In this document: positions 1 through 6,305 of the stretch, piece by piece
How the letters are laid out: every line of letters starts with the position of its first letter
Numbering within the stretch: the first letter of the stretch is position 1
Assembly: GCA_024642325.1 (NCBI GenBank)
Contig: JAHEBI010000158.1
Coordinates: 1 to 6,305, forward strand
Length of the DNA: 6,305 nt
Reading direction: 5' to 3'
Source of the DNA: Eudoraea sp.
GTDB taxonomy: Bacteria; Bacteroidota; Bacteroidia; Flavobacteriales; Flavobacteriaceae
Made by a program: the position numbers and the translations under genes
Notes under the pieces: model-generated
What the model saw: only the letters and a program-made list of their open reading frames with translations
Database searches by the model: none
Told to the model about the DNA's origin: nothing

Positions 1-248
1 GCTTGCTTCAACTCTTTTTCCGGAAGCATATTTACACTCCTGGAAGTTTTAGTTTCTTTTATACTTGCATTAGGGCTATAATCAATAATAGAAGGCATTT
101 TCAATGCTGTTCCACTATTGGGATTGCTCTTTAAATCCAAATTATTATCCGCCTCTATTTTTAAAGGCTGGGTTTTGGGGAAATCAGTTTGTGCGTTAAC
201 ACAAAAAACCGATAAAAGAAATAATGTTAGTAAATATTGGTGTTTCAT
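1..248 (-). CDS. Secreted protein of unknown function (N-terminal 82 residues; C-terminus beyond the window)
   Basis: The frame opens at ATG 248-246 and stays open to the left edge, so only the N-terminus is visible. It begins MKHQYLLTLFLLSVFCVNAQ: a short basic start, a hydrophobic core of about 12 residues, and a likely signal peptidase I site after VNA (residues 17-19), leaving Q20 as the mature N-terminus. There is no lipobox; the Cys at 16 is followed by V-N-A and is not at a lipoprotein-type site. The mature part is polar and probably disordered at first (TDFPKTQPLKIEADNN), then contains MPSIIDYSP (about 53-61) and NMLPEKELK (about 72-80). An in-frame stop lies upstream, with no closer ATG. 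An AAGG sits only 2 bases before the start, too close for a normal ribosome site. The product is probably exported to the periplasm or beyond. The pattern recalls an uncharacterised flavobacterial secreted family, but this is memory only. It lies 120 bases after the nuo cluster, so a shared transcript is possible. Confidence 0.75.
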   Translation of the reverse strand, partial: MKHQYLLTLFLLSVFCVNAQTDFPKTQPLKIEADNNLDLKSNPNSGTALKMPSIIDYSPNASIKETKTSRSVNMLPEKELKQ

Positions 249-368
249 AACCTTAATTCTACGGGGTAAAGTTAGCAAATACCTTGCCACAGGGGTTTAA
301 TTTGTTGTTAAAATCGATGAAATTAAGATTTTGGTTTGGGGAATACCTCTGATTTTCTTCAGGATAAA
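249..368. other. Intergenic gap between the nuo-linked small gene and the secreted protein gene
   Basis: This is the only real non-coding gap in the window, 120 bases and AT-rich. On the minus strand an imperfect hairpin can be drawn at 344-366 (TATCCTGA, loop AGAAAA, TCAGAGGTA, with bulges). It has no following U-tract, so it is a poor intrinsic terminator. A second weak AT stem is AAAATC/GATTTT at about 312-334. Upstream of the secreted gene, GGTATTTGC (275-283) vaguely resembles the Bacteroidota -7 element TAnnTTTG, but the spacing inside the motif is wrong and no -33 TTG partner is evident. I cannot support a promoter or a terminator here, so the end of the nuo transcript is undetermined. 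Confidence 0.5.
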
Positions 369-707
369 CTAATTGTCTTTTGGGGTTTTCCAGTATTGCG
401 GAGGGGTAGTCTCTGAACGTTGATTCCAGTAATCGGGGGTAACCTTGTGTCCGTCAAATGTTCGAAGCTTACGCTGGTATACCCAAATAGTAGGATTAAA
501 GACCATATCTGTGACACCTATGGTGTATAACTGTGGTTCTTCTTCTGATGTTCGTTTTTCTTCCTGAATAATAACCTCAAAACCATTATGCTCCAATAGT
601 TTTTTTAAAAAGTCAACGCGTTCTGCTGTTACTTTTTTCTCAACAAAAGTCACCCTGGTCTCATCAATACTGCCGAACATATGTTTGCCTTCTAAACTCA
701 TAGCCAT
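369..707 (-). CDS. Small cytoplasmic protein of unknown function, coupled to nuoN
   Basis: The product has 112 residues and no signal peptide or membrane segment. It is charged and looks soluble. The N-terminal part (about 16-50) reads as strand-helix-strand: RVTFVEKKV, then a helix with FLKKLLEHNG at 33-42, then FEVIIQEE. A short acidic linker (54-57, SEEE) follows, then a probable strand pair around YTIGVTDMVFNP (61-72) and IWVYQRKL (74-81). The tail carries two similar motifs, TPDYW (90-94) and TPPQYW (101-106). The start ATG shares its A with the nuoN stop codon (TAATG), so translation is probably coupled. Met3 is an alternative start and would remove two residues. I do not recognise a named family. 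It is not a standard complex I subunit of the 14-subunit bacterial enzyme. Its position suggests an accessory or assembly role in complex I, or chance co-transcription; this is inference. The ordered, protein-like composition and tight coupling make it a real gene. Confidence 0.88.
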   Translation of the reverse strand: MAMSLEGKHMFGSIDETRVTFVEKKVTAERVDFLKKLLEHNGFEVIIQEEKRTSEEEPQLYTIGVTDMVFNPTIWVYQRKLRTFDGHKVTPDYWNQRSETTPPQYWKTPKDN

Positions 708-2134
708 TAATTAAAAGTGCTGCTTAATTCATAAATATAATCGTATAACGGACTGTATATACCAAGTAACAAAATGCCGAGCACTGTTATTACCAGGCCA
801 ATTCTCATATAAATTTTATTTTTAAAAAAAGGAATTGGATTATCACCTTTTCTCAAAAACATTGCCCTTATTACCAGTAAATAATAATACAAAGAAATGG
901 TTACATTCACTACTGCCAGAAATACAAGTAGAAAAAACCCTTTACTCGCAGCAGCGGTAAAAAGGAAAAATTTTCCAAAAAATCCAGCTACCGGGGGAAT
1001 ACCGGCCAATGAAAAAAGGGCAAGCATAAGGACCAGACTCAGGTTTGGATTAGTTCTGTACAAACCTTCATAATCCTTTATATTTTCTTTCCCTGTTTGC
1101 AGGGAAATGGCTTGCACAACTCCAAAAGCTGCCAAATTCGAGAATATATATATAAGTACAAAGTATACTACGGTAGCCGTGCCAGTAGGAGATTGCCCAA
1201 TTAAACCAAGTAAAATAAACCCGGCCTGGGCTATTGATGAAAATGCAAGGAAACGCTTCATGTTCTGTTGTCTTAAAGCAAATAAATTGCCGATAAACAT
1301 GGTAGCGATAGCAATCATATAAATGATATTTTCCCAAATATGAGCCAATGGCTTTAAAACGGTGAATAATAAGACCATTAAAATGAAAACAGCGGCCCCT
1401 TTTGATATTACCGATAAATAGGAGGCTACACTAATAGGAGCTCCCTCATAAACATCAGCAGTCCAAAAATGAAATGGTACCAGCGAAATTTTAAAGCTTA
1501 TTCCGGCAAACAACAATACCATACCCAATAGTGTTAGGTTTGTGGAAGAAATTATTTGAACAATTTCATTGAAATAAATAGAACCGGTAGTTGCATATAG
1601 CATGGAAATACCGAATAGCGAAACCCCGGAAGCCAGCGCAGACGACAGGATTAGTTTAATCCCGGATTCACTTGAAATCCTTTTCATAGTTTCATAGGCA
1701 GCAAGAGCAGCTACGGGAAGTGTAGATAGTTCCAGCCCCAAATAAAACATCAAAAAATCACCTGCCGATATCATAAAATATATGCCGAGCAACGATGAGA
1801 ACATTAAGATAAAGAATTCAGAGCCTTTGTTCTGATTCAATATTTTTTCCTGTATCCAGTCGGCCGATTGCAGCAGGAGGATAAGGACACCAATGTTTAA
1901 AATATTTTTAAAAAAATGGATCAGGTGGTTGGTACGAAACATTCCGCCAAATAAATTATTTTCATCCATGTGAAAAAACCCGACAATGGTATGAATTCCA
2001 AATAAAAATATAGTGAGGTGTATAATGCTTACTTTCCTGTCCCTAGGGATAAAAATCTCGGCTATAACCAGAAGCAGGATTATTGCCAGTAAGGCAATTT
2101 CTTGTCTCATTAATAAAAAGCTGCTATAATTCAT
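707..2134 (-). CDS. nuoN: NADH-quinone oxidoreductase subunit N
   Basis: This is one of three antiporter-like subunits of the complex I membrane arm (ND2 homologue), thought to carry one proton channel. It has 475 residues, close to the usual 470-490, and about 14 hydrophobic segments, so it appears complete. Channel residues at the expected places are E135 in TM5 (GLELSTLP), K215 in TM7 (SFKISLVPFHFWTADVYEGAP), K245 in TM8 (ISKGAAV) and K388 in TM12 (GFFGKFFLF). By alignment these match E. coli E133, K217, K247 and K395. MKRFLAFSSIAQAG (292-305) is the usual motif before TM10-11. The ATG at 2134 lies 24 bases after the nuoM stop and is preceded by an A-rich stretch (CCAAAA) with no Shine-Dalgarno sequence. 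Met9 is an alternative start that would trim the first polar residues. An overlapping short frame beginning 10 bases upstream (ATGACC) ends inside the gene and is not a better start. The stop overlaps the next gene by one base. Confidence 0.97.
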   Translation of the reverse strand: MNYSSFLLMRQEIALLAIILLLVIAEIFIPRDRKVSIIHLTIFLFGIHTIVGFFHMDENNLFGGMFRTNHLIHFFKNILNIGVLILLLQSADWIQEKILNQNKGSEFFILMFSSLLGIYFMISAGDFLMFYLGLELSTLPVAALAAYETMKRISSESGIKLILSSALASGVSLFGISMLYATTGSIYFNEIVQIISSTNLTLLGMVLLFAGISFKISLVPFHFWTADVYEGAPISVASYLSVISKGAAVFILMVLLFTVLKPLAHIWENIIYMIAIATMFIGNLFALRQQNMKRFLAFSSIAQAGFILLGLIGQSPTGTATVVYFVLIYIFSNLAAFGVVQAISLQTGKENIKDYEGLYRTNPNLSLVLMLALFSLAGIPPVAGFFGKFFLFTAAASKGFFLLVFLAVVNVTISLYYYLLVIRAMFLRKGDNPIPFFKNKIYMRIGLVITVLGILLLGIYSPLYDYIYELSSTFN

Positions 2135-2158
2135 TTTTGGTCATTTGATATATTCAGG

Positions 2159-3655
2159 TTATAAAACTCCTCTTAAAAACGGATCCAGACTTTTCAGGAT
2201 TAGTTCACTTAGCCATAAAGGCGCCACGCCAATCGCGATTATTGGTAAAAGGAGCAACACAATACCTATTTTTTCATACCATCTTACTTTTTCAAGATTT
2301 AAGTAGGCTTCATTTTTTACGGGGCCCATTAGCATGACACCAACAACACGCAAGATATATACTGCTGTTACTACTATAGCAGACACTGCCAGTATTGTTG
2401 CAACTCTATAAAAAATATCGTCATTTTGGAAAGCACCTACAAAAATGTTCATTTCGGCAACAAAACCGCTAAAACCTGGCAAACCCAATGAAGCCAGTCC
2501 GGCAATAACATAAACTGCTGATATAAAAGGGATTACTTTTAACAATCCTCCTAGTTTGGTAACATCCCGCGTATGTGTTCTTCCATAAATCATACCTATT
2601 AAAGCAAAGAATAGTGCAGTCATTAAACCATGTGAGAGCGATTGCAGAATGGCACCATTCCATGCTGTTTTATTCAACATAAGCAATGCAAATAGTACTA
2701 ATCCCAGATGACTCACTGAGGAATAGGCATTTATATACTTTAAATCTGTTTGTTTTATTGCGGCAAAAGCACCATAGATGACACCAAAAGCAGATAAAAT
2801 AATAAAGAACCAGGACCAGTGTAAAGCTCCTTCGGGCAACAGGAAGATGGCTACCCTGAATACGCCATACCCCCCAAGTTTCATTAGTACCCCGGCATGC
2901 AACATGGAAACTGCCGTTGGAGCCGAAGCATGACCGTCCGGAGACCAGGTATGGAAGGGGAATAAAGCCCCTATTACTGCAAAGCCGATAAAGGTAATGG
3001 GGAAAAATAATCTTTGCACATCTGAGGGAATATTCACTTTGGCTATTTCCAGGATGTTAAATGTCAATGCCCCACCGTCTGCATCAGAGTTAAAGTAAAT
3101 ACCCAATATTCCAACGAGCAGGATGGCAGATGCGCCCATAAGCATGAGCGTTAGCTTCATCGCAGAGAATTCCCTTGGACCTGTACCCCAGATGCCTATT
3201 AATAAATACATAGGGATTACCGCAATCTCAAAGAATACAAACATAGTAAAGAGGTCAATGGAAATAAAGAAGCCATAAACCCCGATGGAAAGCACAATTA
3301 GTGAAATAAAAAACTCTTTTGGCAAATCTTCCATTTTCCAGGAAATGAAAACTCCGGCCAGCACTATGATCGCTGTCAATAATAAAAGGGCAACGGAAAT
3401 GCCATCCACCCCAATGTTATAATGAATATTGAAGTTTTTAAACCAGACCACATCTTTGGTAAAGACCATAATGGCATCATTCATCGCTCTCTCTTGGATA
3501 TAAGAAAAAATCAGATTAATTGCCATTCCCAGCTGCACGAGACTTCCTGCCAGCGCTACGATTCTCGACTGTTTCAGATTTTTTGTAAAGATCAAAATCA
3601 AAACAGTTAATGCGGGCACTACAATAAAAAGCGATAAAATATCCATATTAATCAT
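2159..3655 (-). CDS. nuoM: NADH-quinone oxidoreductase subunit M, lacking the TM7 lysine
   Basis: This is the middle antiporter-like subunit (ND4 homologue) of the complex I proton arm. It has 498 residues, against 509 in E. coli, with about 14 membrane segments. Conserved residues are E143 in TM5 (FVFFEIAVIPMYLLIGIWG), H235 and H242 around TM7 (FPFHTWSPDGH), K259 in TM8 (HAGVLMKLGGYG), H316 (SSVSHLG), H342 (SHGLM) and E401 in TM12 (GFVAEMNIF). They correspond to E. coli E144, H241, K265, H322, H348 and E407. The odd point is TM7: where E. coli has K234 (FAVKMPVVPLHGW), this protein reads FAVIGALFPFHTW, placing I228 at the lysine position with no other lysine in that helix. The codon is ATA at 2974-2972. 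The start ATG follows the nuoL stop with no gap (TAAATG), so coupled translation is likely. Met4 is an alternative start. Flanking motifs are intact, so this is not a frameshift. Confidence 0.97.
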   Translation of the reverse strand: MINMDILSLFIVVPALTVLILIFTKNLKQSRIVALAGSLVQLGMAINLIFSYIQERAMNDAIMVFTKDVVWFKNFNIHYNIGVDGISVALLLLTAIIVLAGVFISWKMEDLPKEFFISLIVLSIGVYGFFISIDLFTMFVFFEIAVIPMYLLIGIWGTGPREFSAMKLTLMLMGASAILLVGILGIYFNSDADGGALTFNILEIAKVNIPSDVQRLFFPITFIGFAVIGALFPFHTWSPDGHASAPTAVSMLHAGVLMKLGGYGVFRVAIFLLPEGALHWSWFFIILSAFGVIYGAFAAIKQTDLKYINAYSSVSHLGLVLFALLMLNKTAWNGAILQSLSHGLMTALFFALIGMIYGRTHTRDVTKLGGLLKVIPFISAVYVIAGLASLGLPGFSGFVAEMNIFVGAFQNDDIFYRVATILAVSAIVVTAVYILRVVGVMLMGPVKNEAYLNLEKVRWYEKIGIVLLLLPIIAIGVAPLWLSELILKSLDPFLRGVL

Positions 3656-5575
3656 TTAGTTTGTCCATATATAGATACATATAATAGCAAGTATAACAGC
3701 TCCGGCTATAAATGCAAATGCATAATCCTGAACCTTTCCGGACTGCATTCCTTTAATTTTTTCAGATGTTTTAACCGTTTGATTTCCTATTCCAACCATT
3801 GTTCCATCTACATATTTTTTATCAAATCTTGCAGCTGACCTGGCAATACCGTTAAACATTATTTTTTTGGCAACAAACAGATATAATTCATCAAAATAAA
3901 ATTTGTTATATGCCCAGGTATAGAATATGCCGAAACCGAGTGAAAACCTGTTTGCAAGTTCATTTTCTTTTTTATAAAACATCCAGGAAAGACCAATCCC
4001 AATTAGACCAACAAATACGGCGATGGCGGCTAATGGATAATTCAAATGAGTTTCAAAGCCTATTTTGTCTGCACTAATAAACCTGCTAAAGGGAATCAAC
4101 CCCCCAACTATGCTCAAAAAGGCCAAAATTAAAAGGGGAGCGGTCATGGACCAAGGAGATTCATGGGGTTTATTCTTATAATTCCCTTCTTTACCCCAAA
4201 AAATCCCAAAGTATATTCTGAAAATGTAAAAAGCGGTCAGACCGGCAACGAACAACCCAATTACATATAGGAATTTATTATGCTCAAACGCGGCCACCAG
4301 AATTTCATCTTTGCTCCAGAATCCTGCCAGTGGAGGCACCCCTGCAATAGCCAGTGCGGCTATTAAAAACGTTATATTGGTAATCGGCATATATTTTCGC
4401 AATCCACCCATATCCTTAAGGAAATTACTGTGGATGGCATGAATTACAGAACCAGCACACAAAAACAGTAATGCCTTGAACATAGCATGGGTAAACAGGT
4501 GAAACATGGAAGCCATATAGCCCAGACCTTCATGGCCTTCGTATCCAGAAACCCCCAGGGCAAGCATCATATAACCCAATTGTGACATGGTTGAGAATGC
4601 CAATACCCGTTTGATATCTGTTTGTGTAATTGCAATTACAGCTGCAAAAAGAGCGGTAAAGCCGCCAACAAAGGCGACAATATTTAATGCAAATCCATCT
4701 TCAACAAAATAATACATAGGGAATAAGCGAGCCACCAGGTATACACCTGCAACAACCATGGTTGCTGCATGGATCAACGCTGAAACCGGTGTGGGTCCTT
4801 CCATGGCATCCGGCAGCCATATGTGTAAGGGAAACATGGCCGATTTTCCTGCACCTCCAATAAAGATGAGGAGCAGTGCCCAGGTAAGTATGGATAATCC
4901 CATAAACGAAGTGGATGCCCAGTTCAAAATCGCTGCTCCTTCAGGATTATTTAAAATTTCAAAATCGTATGTACCTGTGTAGTAGCCGATAAGAAGGATT
5001 CCAATTAGAAACCCCAAATCTGCAAAGCGGGTAACAATAAAGGCTTTTTTAGCGGCTGCAACAGCAGATTCCTTAGTGTAATAATAGCCTATTAGCAAAT
5101 ATGAGGATACTCCAACCAACTCCCAGAATATATAGATTTGAAATAAATTTGTTGCCAAAACCAAACCGTACATCGAAAATGTGAACAGGGACAGAAAGGC
5201 AAAGTATTTGGTATAACCGGGATCTCCTTTCATATATCCCCTGCTATAGATATGCACCATTAGTGATATTACAGACACCACAATGAGCATCATTACCGAA
5301 ATCGGATCTGCCAATATACCCATATCAATTCGAAGGGTATCCGTGAAATTCATCCAAACCGTTTTTGCTACAAAAGTTTGATAAGCGCCATCGGTTTTTC
5401 CAATTACAAAAAAGTAATTATAGGCTGTATATAAAGCTAAGCAGGTAGAGATAAATAATCCCATAACTCCAGTATATCCGGAAATTGCAGGTTTAATTTT
5501 TTTATAAAAAAGGCCGAGAATTAAAAATACCGCCAGAGGCACTATAGGTATTAAGATGATGTAGTTCAAATTCAT
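3656..5575 (-). CDS. nuoL: NADH-quinone oxidoreductase subunit L
   Basis: This is the distal antiporter-like subunit (ND5 homologue), at the far tip of the membrane arm. It has 639 residues, slightly longer than E. coli (613), and is complete. Proton-path residues are E152 in TM5 (FWELVGVSSYLLIG), R183 and D186 in TM6 (TRFADLGF), K244 in TM7 (GGAGKSAMFPLHIWLPDAMEG), H251, H269 in TM8 (SALIHAATMV), H359, H363 and K367 in TM11 (HLFTHAMFKALLFL), and K422-D423 in TM12 (FWSKDEIL). The C-terminal part carries the lateral amphipathic helix that runs along NuoM and NuoN, about 550-610, including YFDELY (560-565) and KYVDG (587-591). It ends in the anchoring TM16, about 617-637, after QSGKVQDYA. The start at 5575 lies 11 bases after the nuoK stop. 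GAG just before it is at best a very weak ribosome site. The stop codon abuts the nuoM ATG. Confidence 0.98.
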   Translation of the reverse strand: MNLNYIILIPIVPLAVFLILGLFYKKIKPAISGYTGVMGLFISTCLALYTAYNYFFVIGKTDGAYQTFVAKTVWMNFTDTLRIDMGILADPISVMMLIVVSVISLMVHIYSRGYMKGDPGYTKYFAFLSLFTFSMYGLVLATNLFQIYIFWELVGVSSYLLIGYYYTKESAVAAAKKAFIVTRFADLGFLIGILLIGYYTGTYDFEILNNPEGAAILNWASTSFMGLSILTWALLLIFIGGAGKSAMFPLHIWLPDAMEGPTPVSALIHAATMVVAGVYLVARLFPMYYFVEDGFALNIVAFVGGFTALFAAVIAITQTDIKRVLAFSTMSQLGYMMLALGVSGYEGHEGLGYMASMFHLFTHAMFKALLFLCAGSVIHAIHSNFLKDMGGLRKYMPITNITFLIAALAIAGVPPLAGFWSKDEILVAAFEHNKFLYVIGLFVAGLTAFYIFRIYFGIFWGKEGNYKNKPHESPWSMTAPLLILAFLSIVGGLIPFSRFISADKIGFETHLNYPLAAIAVFVGLIGIGLSWMFYKKENELANRFSLGFGIFYTWAYNKFYFDELYLFVAKKIMFNGIARSAARFDKKYVDGTMVGIGNQTVKTSEKIKGMQSGKVQDYAFAFIAGAVILAIICIYIWTN

Positions 5576-5586
5576 ACTCGGTTGTA

Positions 5587-5904
5587 TTAATATTTCATGG
5601 TTTCAATGTCCTTGACTTCTACTGAGCTAATTTGCCGGTATAGATTTATTATAATAGAGACGGCAAGAGCAGTTTCTGCAGCTGCTACGGCAATAATAAA
5701 AATCGAGAAATAAACACCCTGCAATACTTCAGGAAACAAATATTTGTTGATGATCACGAAGTTTACCACCGAAGCATTCAGAATTAGTTCAACGGAAATC
5801 AGAATAGAAATCAGATTGGTTCTAGTGATAAATCCATATACCCCAATAAAAAAGAGTATTGAAGTTACTGTAAGAATTTCATATATACTTATTCCGGTTA
5901 TCAT
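5587..5904 (-). CDS. nuoK: NADH-quinone oxidoreductase subunit K
   Basis: This is a small membrane subunit (ND4L homologue) of complex I, sitting between NuoJ/NuoA/NuoH and the antiporter-like NuoN, where it carries part of the proton path. It has 105 residues against a usual 100-105, with three membrane helices at about 8-26, 32-53 and 64-88. The two buried glutamates are present: E39 in TM2 (ISVELILNA) and E77 in TM3 (AAAETALAVS). They match E. coli E36 and E72. R28 in the loop after TM1 and R90 after TM3 are also in the expected places. The C-terminal tail (VKDIETMKY) is polar. The start ATG overlaps the nuoJ stop as ATGA, a standard coupling arrangement, which fixes the start. No Shine-Dalgarno sequence is visible. 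Confidence 0.97.
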   Translation of the reverse strand: MITGISIYEILTVTSILFFIGVYGFITRTNLISILISVELILNASVVNFVIINKYLFPEVLQGVYFSIFIIAVAAAETALAVSIIINLYRQISSVEVKDIETMKY

Positions 5905-6305
5905 GGTGCTGGGTTATTTTTCTCAGTTAATTTTTTCCCTTTGGCTATTACTATTGAGCCTATCATTGCTGCCAGTAAGAGCACACTAATTACCTCGAAG
6001 GGCAATATAAATCCCCCGGCTCCATAGTTTAGCAATCCTTTTCCAATATCAGATGTGGTGGTGGTTAAAGAATTGCCGGTCACATTAAAATCATAAGAAT
6101 AAATGGCTGTTAAAAAAACGCCAAGACCAATTAGACATGCAATAGCTGTCAGTATCTTTTTAGACGCCCTGGCCATTTCCAATTCCATTTCAATATGGTG
6201 GACCAGCAAAACAGAAAATATGATAAGTACGACAATTCCACCTGCGTAAACCGTGAGTTGAATTGCGGCCAGAAAATTATAATCCACCAAAAAGAATATC
6301 CCGGC
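5901..6305 (-). CDS. nuoJ: NADH-quinone oxidoreductase subunit J (5' end missing at window edge)
   Basis: This is a membrane subunit (ND6 homologue) of complex I whose TM3 is involved in coupling quinone reduction to proton pumping. The frame is open to the right edge and 134 residues are visible. They begin AGIFFLVDYNFLAAIQ, which is the usual end of TM2 and the loop after it, so roughly the first 30-40 residues lie outside. A TTG at 6290-6288 should not be taken as the start: the conserved GIFFL lies upstream of it in the same frame. TM3 is recognisable as QLTVYAGGIVVLIIFSVLLV, including the conserved Y-A-G that precedes the pi-bulge region. Further helices follow at about KKILTAIACLIGLGVFLTAI and at the C-terminus, FEVISVLLLAAMIGSIVIA, with the conserved Glu of the FE pair. 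A lysine-rich polar tail (KGKKLTEKNNPAP) ends the protein. The stop TGA overlaps the nuoK start. Confidence 0.95.
   Translation of the reverse strand, partial: AGIFFLVDYNFLAAIQLTVYAGGIVVLIIFSVLLVHHIEMELEMARASKKILTAIACLIGLGVFLTAIYSYDFNVTGNSLTTTTSDIGKGLLNYGAGGFILPFEVISVLLLAAMIGSIVIAKGKKLTEKNNPAP

Noticed and set aside
275..283. Possible Bacteroidota -7 promoter element GGTATTTGC before the secreted gene
   Set aside because: TA sits directly beside TTTG without the two intervening bases of TAnnTTTG, and no -33 TTG box is found at the right distance.
118..300. Plus-strand open frame of 60 codons opposite the secreted protein gene
   Set aside because: The minus-strand frame gives a clear signal peptide and a sensible mature sequence, while the plus frame shows nothing recognisable and runs into the gap.
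344..366. Possible intrinsic terminator after the small gene
   Set aside because: The stem is bulged and short, and it is followed by TTCCCC rather than a U-tract.
1107..1322. Plus-strand open frame of about 71 codons inside nuoN
   Set aside because: It lies wholly antisense to a well-conserved membrane protein gene, and its translation shows no domain or membrane pattern of its own.
4758..4982. Plus-strand open frame of about 74 codons inside nuoL
   Set aside because: It is antisense to conserved NuoL TM6-TM8 coding sequence, whose residues fully explain the base pattern.
3656..5575. Possibility that the antiporter-like genes belong to an Mrp antiporter or a membrane-bound hydrogenase
   Set aside because: The order J-K-L-M-N, the NuoL lateral helix with TM16, and the presence of distinct NuoM, NuoN and NuoJ proteins match complex I.
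5744..5989. Plus-strand open frame crossing the nuoJ/nuoK junction, with a hydrophobic end
   Set aside because: The hydrophobicity arises from the complement of membrane-protein codons; it covers two conserved genes and has no initiation signal.
6288..6290. TTG as the nuoJ start codon
   Set aside because: The conserved GIFFL of NuoJ is encoded upstream of it in the same frame up to the window edge, so the gene is simply truncated by the window.

Overview
The window is the 3' (membrane-arm) end of a respiratory complex I (NADH:quinone oxidoreductase) operon, all on the minus strand. Reading in the direction of transcription, from high to low coordinates, it holds nuoJ (5' end cut by the window edge), nuoK, nuoL, nuoM and nuoN. 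These are followed by a small cytoplasmic protein gene coupled to nuoN, a 120-base gap, and the start of a secreted protein gene that runs off the left edge. No plus-strand gene, RNA gene, mobile element, CRISPR array or long repeat was found.

The organism is most likely a member of Bacteroidota, probably Flavobacteriia (Flavobacteriaceae-like). The DNA is AT-rich and start codons lack strong Shine-Dalgarno sequences. The NuoM and NuoL sequence style (for example GALFPFHTWSPDGH in NuoM) is what I remember from that group, and the secreted protein has a signal peptide ending in NA|Q, as is common there. This assignment is inferred from sequence style, not from a search.

The junctions are tight. 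nuoJ/nuoK overlap as ATGA, nuoK/nuoL are 11 bases apart, nuoL/nuoM abut as TAAATG, nuoM/nuoN are 24 bases apart, and nuoN/small gene overlap as TAATG. The run from nuoJ to the small gene therefore looks like one translationally coupled transcript. NuoL, NuoM and NuoN are the three antiporter-like subunits, and NuoJ and NuoK connect them to the quinone-site end of complex I. Together they form the proton-translocating arm.

The proton-pathway residues expected from E. coli and Thermus complex I are present in NuoK, NuoL and NuoN. NuoM is the exception: the central TM7 lysine (E. coli K234) is isoleucine, while its partner TM5 glutamate, the TM8 lysine and the TM12 glutamate are kept. This and the unidentified nuoN-coupled small protein are the two points most worth a second look. 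Otherwise the region is ordinary housekeeping DNA, and I see no evidence for a new multi-gene system.
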